From NCBI RefSeq assembly GCF_026151205.1, contig NC_087073.1:18690837-18754836 (forward strand): DNA of 64,000 bases, written 5' to 3'. This document shows positions 44,001 through 57,225 of this stretch, in pieces (the stretch's first letter is position 1; the number at the start of each line of letters is the position of its first letter). The translations under genes and the position numbers were made by a program. This stretch comes from Bolinopsis microptera (lineage: Eukaryota > Ctenophora > Tentaculata > Lobata > Bolinopsidae). The notes beneath the pieces are model-generated. The model saw nothing but the letters and a program-made list of their open reading frames with translations, was not told the origin of the DNA and did not search any database.

Positions 44001-45378
44001 ATTTACATCGAACAATGACACAGGGAAAATTCTACCAGCCCAAGATACTCTTACACAGCTAAAGTCGTAAAACTCTCTAGGATGAAAAATACAATCAAAT
44101 TAAAATGAGATATCGGTCGGGGTATAGCACTGCAGTGCCAATTTCCACGAATATTATTTGTATCTAGTGGAAACGCGGCTCTATACATATACTCAATACT
44201 GTGTCAGTGTAGTGCGTACCTTTGAATATCACTATAAATAAAAGTGCTGTGTGTCATGAGAAACAGAGGGTCATCCTATTGATAGAAATGTTCATGGTAC
44301 GATGGGAACCTGAATATAAAAATCATTACTCGATGATACCCGAATATTGAGATCACCTAGGCAGCGAGTCTCAGAAGAGGACCAGCGGAAGGCAAAGTTG
44401 GAAATCTTTAACTGGATCAATAGACTAATGCTCTAAGTCTAATAATATTGGACTAGGCCTCACGGACCACGGTGACCGAGGAAATAATCTCTTGTGAATG
44501 ACTTGTTGGACGATTGAATTCTAGATCATCTAGTTCATCTAAATTGCAAACTTTAGTTCTGAAATTATAACAAAATTAAGGCCACTGCATTGATATTCAT
44601 TATGAATTATCACTTGCTCTTTAAATCCGCCGACAAATCTTCAAAAAGTTTAACACTTAAAGTGGCAAATGATTGACTGTAATCAAACCTGTTGCATAAC
44701 TGGTAGCGTTTAAGTCCCACCGCTAGCGTTGGCATAAGAATGGTGATGGTACGATTGTGGCATGGTATTGATATTTACAATTAAACATGTCCTTACCGTA
44801 TGTCGCAGCTGTTTTACCTAAAATTTCAAATCGACACGAAAATGTACGTGATTTTTGGTGAGCAATGGAGTAGACGCCTGTTGTAACTTGTAATTATAAC
44901 AGACCCAGCCCAATTAACAGTGGAAAAGTGGTCATTATCCGAGTCGTTCAGCTTAATTAGTAAATATATTGAATAAACACGAACGATCAGATTATTTATC
45001 AAAGGAGTTACACGAAATAACTATACATAATGATAAAGAAAGTGACATTTTTCTGCAGGATTTTTATCTTACACTGAAATTGATCGGAAACGGGTGTTTA
45101 TGATACAAGTTGGTGCGCAATAAACGGATCAGTGTCGATTCTTATGAGTACTCATCTTAAAGCGAACGGCAAGGATCAATCCTGCTGTGTCCGTAAAATT
45201 ATAAACAAGTCTGAATCTTTTCTATCTTGGTGCCATGAATATGTCTTTCCTGTCAAAATAACCGATTTCCGTTTTTAAGATAGTCTGTTTTATTAATATA
45301 TCTTATTTATTGACATTGATGGAGGAAATTTCACAATTAAAGTAGACTTTTGGTTGAAACGTTGCTTGGAGACGAAAT
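38071..45378. other. Gene-poor AT-rich DNA
   Basis: No gene, RNA or clear transposon recognised. Short near-palindromes exist (for example around 43330-43370, ATGAGTCATGACTCATGACT), but nothing of length. Confidence 0.45.
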
Positions 45379-46671
45379 ATGATCGTCAGGAAATTAAAAC
45401 ATCAGCGGACGAAACACAATGAAACCTTCTTCAAGAGTGATTGTGGACCCATGTTGTTGCAGGCACAGTCAGCATATTACGATCCATTAATTTTGATTCA
45501 GCGTTCCAAAAGTGCATTAAAAGATAAAAGGCCATATGAGTTAAATCAAGAATATTACTAATGCTACAAAAATACGGTAGATCTGCAATCTGCATGATAG
45601 CCCAATTCTATACGAACTGTTATACACATAATGCTGCTAAAAGTAGTAGAACTGTTAGTGTTATATATAATGCTGCTATCAAATTGCAACATGTCACCGA
45701 GTCTGCTTGTAATCTGAATGTCGTCCCTAAACTCTTTGTGAAGAGTCGTTTACTGTAATTACTTTATCGTCACTAAACCTCCACATATCAGACATTATTG
45801 TACAGAGACAATGTCTTCTGATTTCATAGATAATTGTATTGACATCTGCAAGGATCAGGCAATACTAATTATCATTACCCACAATGATCTGACAATACTT
45901 AAAATTATCAACTGCATGCGAATAATGGAGGATGATCCTGAAGGCGTTTTCGCACAATAGCGTGGAAATCACAGATGTTACGATAACTTCAGAGACCATT
46001 GACATCAATTTAATGTATACAATCGTAAGCTGTTTGCCGTCTTATGTGCAGTGTATTAAGTACTCGATAAATGAAAAAGAAAGGGGTATTCTTATAGTGT
46101 CACCAAAATGTGCAACCCTATTTAACCATTCCCAGCATTCAGAACCACAGCAAATTGAACATTTGCAACCCACAAATCCCATTGATAGAAGGTTTTTGCC
46201 TATAGACCTTCAGCATAAACCTTCTATTAATCTGATTTGTGGTATGTTATACTGCGTATTGGATATCGCAGAATATAAGGTAATTTCTAAGTAAGTCATA
46301 TCAAATATACATATTTTAAATAAGAACGCATTGTTAAACTAAGGTCATGGCATCATATATCACCATACTAAACCTATGCATCGTAAACAGAACGTTACTG
46401 ACGCGGTCTCGCCAATACGTGCCTTTATCACGTGTCCCTATACCGAACACACACAACACTGCTTACTAACATAGTTTTAGTTGAAGCTTCAGACAACAAT
46501 TTTGAAATAAACGCATGTGATCCCGTTGAGGCGGTGAAGCTTCAGATAACCGGACAGATACGAATGATCAATGCAAAAGCACCTCTTTCTTCTTTTGGGC
46601 GGGTCACTTTGAAACCAGGAGATACCGAAACTCAAAGCAACCATTTACAAAGCATATTAGTTGGAATGTAA
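45379..46671 (+). other. Cluster of short open frames, unrecognised
   Basis: Plus-strand frames of 60, 65, 120 and 79 codons lie at 45379-45561, 45561-45758, 45932-46294 and 46432-46671. The density of open frames on one strand is higher than in the surroundings, so a decayed gene or element is possible. I recognise no domain and do not assign a family. Confidence 0.25.
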
Positions 46672-46933
46672 TACTCTTAGAAACAATTGACAGGAATCAC
46701 ATGTGAACTCAGCAACTAGACAGATAGACTTAGGAAAATAATACTAACATGATCTACACAATCTGATTCATCATTCATACCTGGCAACTTTGGTTTCACT
46801 ATTATCCGGATTTAATCAACTCTCCTCTTTGTTTAATTAAGTTTCTAAAGTGAATATAAAGGAATTGATGTGGATGTTGTTTAGGTATAATACGAGCTAG
46901 GCACAAACCGTTGATTTGCATACTATTGCAAAT

Positions 46934-47047
46934 ATGTCCGAGAAAAGAAAACCACATACCGTTGAGCCTTTTAATCCCAAACCTACCGCCTTTTTCAACT
47001 ACTGTGAGTCGATGTTAACCAAAAACAAGTTAGCCTACAAAAAATAA
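46934..47047 (+). other. 37-codon open frame, first exon or element relic
   Basis: Reads MSEKRKPHTVEPFNPKPTAF, then FNYCESMLTKNKLAYKK and TAA. A usable donor (TACT|GTGAGT) lies within it. The VEPFNPK opening is loosely like the start of retroelement gag proteins, but the match is too short to claim. No partner exon or other element part was found nearby. Confidence 0.22.
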
Positions 47048-47181
47048 GTAGTATATCATACGACTAAAGACATAAGACATAAAGGCTTTATTAAAGCACT
47101 GCAAAGACTATCAGTATCACAATTATAAGCATTTTAATATTGATCAGCACCGCGCGCAATCGACGTACGTGATGGGAAGCT

Positions 47182-47189
47182 CAAATTTC
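47182..47189. repeat. Target-site duplication, left, of the foldback element
   Basis: CAAATTTC, identical to 50034-50041 directly after the right end of the element. Confidence 0.85.
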
Positions 47190-50033
47190 GGCAAGTTTCC
47201 ATAAACGATATTTTATGATCAGCGCCGATAATCGCTTATTGAGCGCTTTTTCGGCGCTTTTTTTTTAAAACCGTTTACAATCGCTTCTTTTACGATTATA
47301 AACGGTTCAAAAAAATCGCTTATAATCGACTATAATTGATGTCATAATTCAAAAAAGCGCTTTTTTTTATTTAAAAGCGCTTATAAGCGCTTTTAAGCGC
47401 TTATGAGCGTCGCTGAGCGATTTGAAAGCGGTTTTCCAGTAGGATTGGCGCCAAAAACGGGTGGATAAGCGGTTGGCCGGATAAGCGATTCGTAGGCGCT
47501 TTTTTGAACCATTTATAAGCGATTATAAGCGCTTATAATTGGGGTGCAATTTAGCTGTTTGTAAAGCGCAAATAAAGCGCTTATAAGCGCTTTTAAAATT
47601 GGGTCAGGAAAACGCTATATTACATCTTATAACCGCTTATAATCGATTATAAGCGTTTTTTTAGAAATCGCTTATTACGGCTAATTCATCGCTATTTCAC
47701 CGCTTTTACCGCTTTTCCTGTCATCCATGGCCAGGTGAGCAGGAATTAAAAAGCGCTTATAAGCGCTTTTTCGATGCTGCCCCTATCCTGGTCGGAACGG
47801 GGTAGTGCCCGGAATTTAAAAGCGCTTATAAGCGATTTCTCAATTCCCCTTAACCTGGTCGAAACTTGCATGTGCTTTTCTGAGCAACCTGGGGTGCACC
47901 GGCAGAGTCAGGATTTAAAAGCGCTTATGATCGCTTTTCTACCGCTTTTCCTATCACCCATGGCCTGGTTGGCAAGAATTAGAAAGCGCTTATAAGCGCT
48001 TTTTTAATGCTGCGCTTATAAGCGATTTCTCAATTCCCCTTAACCTGGTCAGAACTGGAAATCAGTGTGCCCGCTAATAGTTATAAGTGCTTTTCTGTGC
48101 AACCTGGGGTCACCGGCAGAATCAGGATTTAAAAGCCAACCAGGCACCCATGGCCCGGAATTTAAAAGCGCTTATAAGCGATTTCTCAATTCCCCTTAAC
48201 CTGGTCGGAACTTGCATGTGCTTTTCTGAGCAACCTGGGGTGCACCGGCAGAGTCAGGATTTAAAAGCGCTTATGATCGCTTTTCTACCGCTTTTCCTAT
48301 CACCCATGGCCTGGTTGGCAAGAATTAGAAAGCGCTTATAAGCGCTTTTTTAATGCTGCGCTTATAAGCGATTTCTCAATTCCCCTTAACCTGGTCAGAA
48401 CTGGAAATCAGTGTGCCCGCTAATAGTTATAAGTGCTTTTCTGTGCAACCTGGGGTCACCGGCAGAATCAGGATTTAAAAGCCAACCAGGCACCCATGGC
48501 CCGGAATTTAAAAGCGCTTATAAGCGATTTCTCAATTCCCCTTAACCTGGTCGGAACTTGCATGTGCTTTTCTGAGCAACCTGGGGTGCACCGGCAGAGT
48601 CAGGATTTAAAAGCGCTTATGATCGCTTTTCTACCGCTTTTCCTATCACCCATGGCCTGGTTGGCAAGAATTAGAAAGCGCTTATAAGCGCTTTTTTAAT
48701 GCTGCGCTTATAAGCGATTTCTCAATTCCCCTTAACCTGGTCAGAACTGGAAATCAGTGTGCCCGCTAATAGTTATAAGTGCTTTTCTGTGCAACCTGGG
48801 GTCACCGGCAGAATCAGGATTTAAAAGCCAACCAGGCACCCATGGCCCGGAATTTAAAAGCGCTTATAAGCGATTTCTCAATTCCCCTTAACCTGGTCGG
48901 AACTTGCATGTGCTTTTCTGAGCAACCTGGGGTGCACCGGCAGAGTCAGGATTTAAAAGCGCTTATGATCGCTTTTCTACCGCTTTTCCTATCACCCATG
49001 GCCTGGTTGGCAAGAATTAGAAAGCGCTTATAAGCGCTTTTTTAATGCTGCGCTTATAAGCGATTTCTCAATTCCCCTTAACCTGGTCAGAACTGGAAAT
49101 CAGTGTGCCCGCTAATAGTTATAAGTGCTTTTCTGTGCAACCTGGGGTCACCGGCAGAATCAGGATTTAAAAGCCAACCAGGCACCCATGGCCTGGTTGG
49201 CAAGAATTAGAAAGCGCTTATAAGCGCTTTTTCAATGCTGCCACTAACCTGGTCGGAACGGGGGAGTGCCCGGAATTAAAAAGCGCTCATAAGCGCTTTT
49301 AAATCCTTTTTCTGCCGGTGCACCCCCGGTTGCTCAGAAAAGCACATGAAAGTTCCAACCAGGTTAAGGGGAATTGAGAAATCGCTTTAAATAAGCGCTT
49401 TTAAATTCCGGGCACTACCCCGTTCCGAACAGGCTAGGGGCAGCATCGAAAAAGCGCTTATAAGCGCTTTTTAATTCCTGCTCACCTGGCCATGGATGAT
49501 AGGAAAAGCGGTAAAAGCGGTGAAATAGCGATGAATTAGCCGTAATAAGCGATTTCTAAAAAAACGCTTATAATCGATTATAAGCGGTTATAAGATGTAA
49601 TATAGCGTTTTCCTGACTCAATTTTAAAAGCGCTTATAAGCGCTTTATTTGCGCTTTACAAACAGCTAAATTGCACCCCAATTATAAGCGCTTATAATCG
49701 CTTATAAATGGTTTTAAAAAGCGCCTACGAATCGCTTATCCGGCCAACCGCTTATCCACCCGTTTTTGGCGCCAATCCTACTGGAAAACCGCTTTCAAAT
49801 CACTCAGCGACGCTCATAAGCGCTTAAAAGCGCTTATAAGCGCTTTTAAATTCAAAAAAGCGCTTTTTTGAATTATGACATCAATTATAGTCGATTATAA
49901 GCGATTTTTTTTGAACCGTTTATAATCGTAAAAAAAGCGATTGTACACGGGTTTTTTTTTTTAAAGCGCCGAAAAAGCGCTCAATAAGCGATTATCGGCG
50001 CCGATCATAAAATATCGTTTATGGAAACTTGCC
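47190..50033. mobile_element. Foldback transposable element, 2.84 kb, non-autonomous
   Basis: Outer ends GGCAAGTTTCC and GGAAACTTGCC are exact complements and are flanked by the 8-bp duplication CAAATTTC (47182-47189 and 50034-50041). Inverted arms extend about 0.7 kb (47190 to about 47915, and about 49305 to 50033). The middle is about four copies of a 346-bp tandem unit. The 16-bp palindrome AGCGCTTATAAGCGCT, or close forms, recurs about 20 times through arms and centre. The repeated 84-codon frames (48087, 48433, 48779) are by-products of the tandem array. No transposase is present. An 8-bp duplication is typical of hAT and is also known for P and Merlin; the end sequence does not decide. 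Confidence 0.88.
47807..49191. repeat. 346-bp tandem array inside the foldback element, 4 copies
   Basis: Copies begin at CCCGGAATTTAAAAGCGC near 47808, 48154, 48500 and 48846. The last three copies look identical by eye; the first differs at a few sites and near its end. The homogeneity suggests recent expansion or exchange between copies. Confidence 0.85.
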
Positions 50034-50041
50034 CAAATTTC
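50034..50041. repeat. Target-site duplication, right, of the foldback element
   Basis: CAAATTTC, identical to 47182-47189. An exact pair implies that the insertion is not very old. Confidence 0.85.
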
Positions 50042-53000
50042 GACTAATAACTGCATATTATTATTATGGCTGGTCGTTTATAGGATAAGAAGATAAAAGA
50101 GAAGAACATATCGAGGATTACACTACAGTTGTACAGACTCACAGACTGTGCCCTGTCTTGTCATTGATTTACCTGGGGAACTCAGGCTATCATGTTCATA
50201 AACATAGAATAAAGATTAAGCGGAATGACAGGCTGAGCGCCGCCCAGTAAGTCATTGATCGGCGTCATTTAACTGGCTTACCCTATTTCACCATCCTATA
50301 CCATTATAATCAATATCATTGTCCGCAAAGAGTTGGCACGATACGGCTAATCACGTACAATCAAAATGCTAAGGTGAGCTCGAGAAGCTAGGAATTAAGG
50401 AATTCTCTTAACTACAACAATGATCAGATTAACAACTAACGAATACCGATGATTGACGACTACATAATATCTCTTCATCACAAGATTACACAGCCTCATG
50501 GAAATCAGATATTGCACTGAGAACTTCTCCTTCAGCACTACATTGAGCTCTCCATTTCGTGTAGTGACATTTCCCAGCATAGTGGTCATACTCAGATTAC
50601 TGCTTATTCTTCTATGAAATCATTTAGCTAGGGCGCTGCTGCTATCGTGTACGTGATATCAAAACCTCAACATAAATATGTCCATAACCAAGAATAACTA
50701 TCTATCTATAGTCAATTAGGAACTAATATATAAGACTAATATATAAGACTCTCTACACAAACGACTGCATCAAACAAACTATCGGCCTCTAATAAACTTG
50801 GATCTAATCATGACTAACTCTGACTTTTGATTGTGTTCGAAACAAATCACCAGAATGTAGATAGTTCAAGCTTATAAAACTAAACATGTGACAAAACAGA
50901 TGCACATGTAATATTATGTAAGTACATGATGTTGCTAACTTAATACCCAAAATTAAGTATTAAACATTCATTAATCCTACAAAGAGCCACACAATGTAAC
51001 TAATACATGTACACAACCTCATTCTGCGTCCTTGTTAACTAAATGTAATGATCTAAGTTGAGCTATAGTTAATATTTCGACTCCATAATTTCTTTGCTCT
51101 GCAAGGCGACCGATATTCTAAATTAAACAAACGCATACAGCATACGATTAGTCACTTTATTAAATTATTTTACAATCTAAACTTATATCATCAGGACATT
51201 GGTTTTGCGTGTGATTTGACTAATTTCACTCAAATTACGACTCACACCAGGACGCTGGTCAGAATGGTTACATATTCTCACTCATGTCTAGCCTTGTCTC
51301 AATTTGTCTTCTCTGCATGAACGGTTTGGCAAACACACCTGTCCACGCAGCAGCTGAAACTTACTATATCTACACAGTCAGTGAGTCAGCACAAAAATGT
51401 GTTTCTTCACAATGAGGAGCGTCACGTTTGTGGCAGTCCCCAGGCACACCTAAGATAGGAGCTAAAGTGTTCCGACAATTATATAATGTATTCCCTAAGG
51501 AAACACGTTAATAACAGATAAGAGCGGTCCAGAGTTTACCTATCAACTTAAACAAAAATACTCTTTTATTTCATCATTGGCCCGACAACAGATAGTCTCC
51601 AAAAAGACGAAATGAGACAGGACAAATTGTCCTTAGATCATCTCAATTTTCCTGTTATAAGAGTAAGACATACCCCTTAGCTTCGTCTGCATTCTCTTCT
51701 CGATGGAAGTTAATTTCAGAAGCAAATAATAATCCTCTTACTCAAGAGCACTCAGCACCATAACCTATAGCAAGTTGATTATCCCCAACCTGTAACAGGA
51801 ACATTGAAACAAGTTCAATCACAACTGTTGTCAGCGCTTACAAAGAACAAGAAACATGGTATGGGCAAGTAATTGCAAAGAACACCTGGGGAAAATTTGG
51901 GGTAAAAACTTAAAAAACATTTGAGGCAACATAAAATATCACTTCGAGCACATCAGCTGCACCTGGTTGCAGTTCTTCGACAGATTAGCAAACATTTCCG
52001 GAACATTAACTACTACTCCCAATCACACATTACAGTCCACTCTTTGCTCCTGGTGGTCTTGTACGGCTTCCCGGATCTGACGAAATGCAATGCATGATTT
52101 TGTTGGTAACCTTCGCTGGCTTTGAGGCATCATGTGAACTTATTCGCCTCTCAATTTACAAGATACACTGAGGCGTTCGGCTTTTCGTCACTTCGTCAAA
52201 ATAGGAGTGTGCGGTAGTGATTGACTGATTCCGGTACAATTTAAATTAAACGATTTGCAATCTGGTCAGTATTGCACGGGCTCTATTACATAGAGCCATA
52301 CGGATTAAAGAACGGAATAAGCTGCCAGCTGCAGTAACTATTGACTTATCAAACTATTTAGTACACAAAACTAGTACTGTTATATTCAATTATTTATCAA
52401 ACTAAAACAAAAGTATCGGCACCTGCCAAGGGAGATACTAGCAACAAGAGGCTAGTGACTAATATTCTAAATATTTCATCATATTTATAGAACATTTTAT
52501 CTCCACTTGATTAAAATCTATAATTTAGTTATGTGATGGTAATCAGGCGAGAATTCCACAAGAACAACAGTATGCAAGTGTTTTCAGGCTAAATCAGGTG
52601 ACACATTGCTTATACCGACAGAATGTTTAAATAGCCAGAATGTCGCCTAAAGTGATAAAAAGTAAGTATAATTTATTATTTGTGCTGGTGTCATACTTGG
52701 CTGATAATGATATTCTCGTGACTCGAATTAACATGCCCCCAAGCGTCAATTTCCCGATATCACGCTCATTATTCTGGCGATAAGGCTATCTTAAAATATT
52801 TCACGTCAGCCTAAAGTTAGCTCATGACTTTGTTCCAAGTTTTTACCACACAAAGTAGCGCTCAAAATACACAGTCTACTAGCTTCATCCCGTGCACGGT
52901 ACCCGATATAGAGGTTCACATGATCTCAATTCTCAGTATCTGTAGTCACGCTAATTATTTAATTAACTACAAGTTTGGGAGAAAAGAAATGGTCCGGTAC

Positions 53001-55553
53001 ATCGATGTACCCGGTATATCGAGGTTTGACAGTGACTGTACTTTGCAACAGACGACAAATCAAAAGCGAAAATTCAGTCGATATATAGAAAATGAAATAT
53101 TTCATCCGATATCAACAATCATCAAAAATGAATGGAACCGATTTGACTTTTGACCCACCTTTAAACCAATTATCTTTATGGCACAATTAAATAATTGCAT
53201 TACAATATTCGATAAATTATGCAGCAAATACGGGAATGGATCTCTACAGAAAAATTTGAATCGGTAAAGGCTTGAAGTGGTGACAAATGCTGGAGAATAA
53301 TGAATTTTGATATTGGTTTAAATAAAAAAGATTTGACCATTCAAGACCGAGACAATTTTATTTGACGTAAGGGCTTGTCACCAACATTACTGAACTAATT
53401 ACAGTACCAAAACTTTCAAATACCACAACAAATACCAACCAAGATGTAGCTATCACTTGATTGGGTTAATAAACTCCAGCTTTTGAATTTTGAGGAAGGT
53501 GTTAAAACACGTCAACGGATTGTTGCATGAGCCGGATTAGGAAAAATTGAATCGCTACAGGTTGGACTTAACTCATAAAGATGGATCCATATCCAACGGT
53601 ACATTTTTATCATTGTAAATGATAAGGTACTAGAACGGTTACTTCTTAAGTTGAAAATTGAATTATTGGCTGATGCCTGATACAGAAGGCGTGAGAAGAG
53701 GTAAAGCCAGGTATCGATCAGTGGTAAGATGCAAAATATGTAAAGCAGTTGATTAAATAAAAACTCGGCTGTTCCTCACTATTCTTTAACACTAACAAGA
53801 TATATTTTAACACCAGTCAACATAACAAATGCAAATGTACTGACGAGACAAGTATTATGATACATTTTATATTCACTAAATATGATAATTAAATCGTGAT
53901 ATATTCATTACGCCTCTTAAATTAAACAGTCGGTACGTACCGACTTGATACACACGTGTGCGCCATTTTTTAATGATGAATGCTAAGGATAGCGACGAGT
54001 CGGTATGATACACGATATTAGTATTACCCAAGGAAATGTTTGTATGTGGGCAGAGTATGTTGCTCTGTAACAGTCTGAGGACGAAAAATAAATCTGAAAT
54101 TCATACCTTCTGCAAGCTCAATATATACATTTAAGGCTCAATATGTACCTTTAAAATCTGTTCAATCTGTTAAATACATCTTGACAGTTGACAAATAATA
54201 AGGAAAGCTTCCTATACCTATAACGAGTGAATTGAAATACATTTTCTGATCTTTGTATCGCGGTCAAATCTTTTAAGTCCGAAATTATCAAAATACGACA
54301 ACTTTTAGTTTTAAGAACCGGGGTTAGTTAACCACAGAGATAAGGTCAGAAGTGCATTTGCATTTGAGCGCAATAGAGATAAGATATGCGCTGTGCGTTA
54401 CCCACAATACTGAATATTTATGCAGTATAATTTTAATAATAACACGAAGGGTATTCATAGATGCAAATGTCCTCCCGCGGCTTAGGTACCTTGTATACGT
54501 GTAATACTAATATAAGTCCCTTTTAATTTCACACTACCTGCCTGTACAAGGATTTATTTTACACGCCGTTTTGCTACAAATACTCACTTAATTAACGTTT
54601 TCATTAAGACTCTCCAAAGGCCGGTTCTCTTCGATCGGTGTCAATTAATGATTTCTATAGTTTATGAAGTAAACAATTCGGGCTAATTTGTAAGTAAAAA
54701 TGTCATAAATAATAACACTACAACATACAAATGCACTGCACTGTTCACTACCAAAAATATCAACCTTATCCAATAATAAAATATGGTAAATGACGGTGAT
54801 AAATTAGTGTGGTAAATGAATCTAATGATTAAGTATCTGAAATATTTGATCTCAGTGTCAGATAAAAGCTCCTTTCACTTATATGTGCTAAGAACTTAAA
54901 TGATCTGAAAGTTTAACTCTGTTTTATCCGAGCTTTTAATTTGGAATTAAAACAAGTCCTAAAAATCATGGGGCCAGGATGTGGACTGTGAGTGTGGACT
55001 CGCGATGAATTGGAAACAAACAGTAGTAGCTTATTTTTCTCTTCTCGAGAGTCATGCCATGATATTTCTTTTCGATGATATGGATGAGATTGTTAGAAAA
55101 TCAAAATGTTTCATCGTGTTCTTAGAAAGATAAACAGCAATAATGAACAAAGTAAAGTGTCAGTTCAGTAAACTAAGTCGTTTTTTATTAACGATTTTTC
55201 GTTCAAGTTGATCTCCTGGAGAGATTCTATACACTAACGTTATGACATCGTTTAACAAAATTATATTCGAGGAGCAAACGAGTAACGACCGATGAAACGT
55301 GAGACTGTTCATAATCTTTGAAACAGAAATCATGATATAGTGCTTCCCTAAGATTCGATATTGATCTACGAATATTTTATGGCGTCAAATACAACGAAAA
55401 CAAGCAAAGAGCGGTGTCTTTAACCGAATGAGGTTATAAGAGACAAAAACATTGTTTATTAACGATTAAAGGTAGAGCTAAACAGTGGAAATTTTACTGA
55501 AATAGATTTTATTGCTAATAGTAACTGTACGAACTGCAGTTATTTTGGTATAA
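50042..55553. other. Gene-poor AT-rich DNA
   Basis: No supported feature. The 109-codon open frame at 52824-53153 (+) has no recognisable domain or splice context. Confidence 0.45.
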
Positions 55554-56049
55554 ACAGCGGAAGGTAATCGTACTGTAGTGCGACACGTACTCTAGTGCGA
55601 CACGTACTCTAGTGCGAAGTCCGACAAAAACACCCTCTGTCGCACTACAGTACGTGTCGCACTACGATCCAGGTAGCGTACCCTAGTGCGACAAAATATC
55701 CTGACTTATTTCCAAGTTCAGGTCACATCCTATCCTTCTTATGGACCATTAAGTGATTCGTCGGGTCGGTTCACGTCACTTATTTCGAAGTGATCTTGCG
55801 AATACGATTCGTCGGTTCACATCACGTGTTTTGAAGTTATCCACTGATCATAATTCCTTCGGGTCAGTTCAAGCCACGTATGCAGTGTGTGATCCACTGG
55901 GTAACTCTTAAGCAGCATATGATCCTCATTCCTATCACACGCATCGTATGAAGGTATATCTCCGATTGGGATAACAAGTTCATATGCTTGGGCCATAAAT
56001 AAGGTCACGATGATACATTGATTCTACCAAAGCATCGAAAAACATCAAC

Positions 56050-56274
56050 ATGTCTTCTTCAATCACCTTCATTCCTGGACGCACTACTGGTTCAAGAAAC
56101 GTTATCCACGACGGATACCGCTACTGCCTGGATAAGAATCGCGACGACAAGACCTACTGGCGATGCACTGAGAAGACTTGCTCCGGACGTCTCAGTCTGA
56201 CGAACAACACTACTGTGACCTGGACGCAGCTGAAAGCAACCCTTCCCTCGGAGATGGATTCCTTTGCTGCCTAG
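56050..56274 (+). pseudogene. N-terminal FLYWCH zinc-finger fragment of a MULE transposase
   Basis: 74 codons: VIHDGYRYCLDKNRDDKTYW, then RCTEKTCSGRLSL. The pattern G-Y-x-Y ... Y-W-R-C ... C-x-G-R-L is that of FLYWCH zinc fingers, which occur at the N terminus of many Mutator-like transposases. The closing His pair of the finger is not found, so the fragment ends inside or just after the domain. GC content and codon use differ from the surrounding AT-rich DNA. Confidence 0.72.
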
Positions 56275-56325
56275 TGACTACTACGAACGTACCTGGGTCG
56301 GAACACAAACCTCCTCTCCCCCTTG

Positions 56326-56463
56326 ATGGGCTGCACTAACCCTACTATCTGGCGATTTATCGACTTCCTGAAGAAGGAGCAGGATCTAACCCAATGGAAG
56401 ATCAACCAGAAGAATGAAGATGCTCAGACAACTACCTCCTCGCCGACTGGAGAAGTGCACTGA
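56326..56463 (+). pseudogene. C-terminal fragment of a MULE transposase
   Basis: 45 codons: MGCTNPTIWRFIDFLKKEQD, then LTQWKINQKNEDAQ. The pattern NP-x-IW-x-FI-x-x-LK-x-EQ resembles the C-terminal part of FLYWCH/MULE transposases. It is in a different frame from the FLYWCH piece and is separated from it by a short unrelated segment, consistent with a large internal deletion. Confidence 0.55.
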
Positions 56464-57096
56464 TTACGACCGTCGCTTGAACGCTGTGATTGATAGCTAC
56501 GATGATTATGACAGAATGGATTAGTTGAAGTGTGTTGGAACAATGATTTTGAATTGAATATTGTGATTGCAATCTTTGATTTTCTATTTAACCCCATTAC
56601 CCATACACGACTACACTCTTGTCATTAAAAATGGAAAGTAAAATTTTTATTGAATGTGTAAAGTGTTTTGTCGCACTTTAGTTCGTGTCGCACTACAGTC
56701 CAGGTAGCGCACTGTAGTGCGACAGTGTCGGCCTTGAAAATTCTCTGTCGCACTAGGGTACGTGTCGCACTACGATCCAGGTAGCGTACTCTACTGCGAC
56801 ACTGTCGATCTTGGAGGTTTCGCACTAGTGTACGTGTCGCTCTAGAGTACGTGTCGCACTACAGTACGTGAACCACAGCGGAACATGCTGATCTAAGTAA
56901 ACTATAGGTAAAAATATAATATTAATCATAAGCTAAAATGTACTAATCTTTGTATTCTAAATGGGGAAAAAGAAGAAACATTGTCAGTCAGTCGAGAAAA
57001 TTGTCAGTCAGGCTATATGGCAGCTTTGTAGATGTTGTGACTATGCTAGTAGTGGTCCCAGGCTTGCGACTGGAATTGCGGTGTTAAATCGATTTA

Positions 57097-57225
57097 ATGG
57101 TACCAACGATCCACCTCCCACTTGTTGTTTGGTACTTAGCATTAATAGTGTTAGCTGTAGCCATTTATAGCAAGAATCTTAAAACTAAAGGGGATGACAA
57201 GGAAAAGAGGAAGGAAAAAGAATAA
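57097..57225 (+). CDS. Candidate 42-residue single-pass membrane microprotein
   Basis: Reads MVPTIHLPLVVWYLALIVLA, then VAIYSKNLKTKGDDKEKRKEKE and TAA: one clean hydrophobic helix followed by a highly charged tail, a type II/III-like layout seen in many small ER or mitochondrial proteins. An in-frame stop lies just upstream of the ATG, so the frame is self-contained unless spliced. An AATAAA-type signal (CAATAATAAATC) follows about 60 nt after the stop. I do not recognise the family. It could be a last exon. Confidence 0.35.
   Translation: MVPTIHLPLVVWYLALIVLAVAIYSKNLKTKGDDKEKRKEKE

Larger units (their letters stand above)
55563..56874. mobile_element. Internally deleted FLYWCH-type MULE DNA transposon, 1.3 kb
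   Basis: Flanked by the 9-bp duplication ACAGCGGAA (55554-55562 and 56875-56883), the length used by Mutator-like elements. Ends: GGTAATCGTACTGTAGTGCG on the left, and on the right the complement of GGTTCACGTACTGTAGTGCG, followed on both sides by ACACGTACTCTAG. Both ends carry arrays of the motif GTCGCACTA-N-GTACGT and CCAGGTAGCG. The interior keeps a FLYWCH zinc-finger start (56050-56274) and a second transposase-like piece (56326-56463), with the catalytic core missing. It is non-autonomous. The exact target duplication suggests a fairly young insertion. Confidence 0.85.

Noticed and set aside
47774-49033. Four similar 73-84-codon open frames inside the foldback element
   Set aside because: They repeat because the DNA is a 346-bp tandem array. 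No domain, start context or silent-site pattern supports coding.
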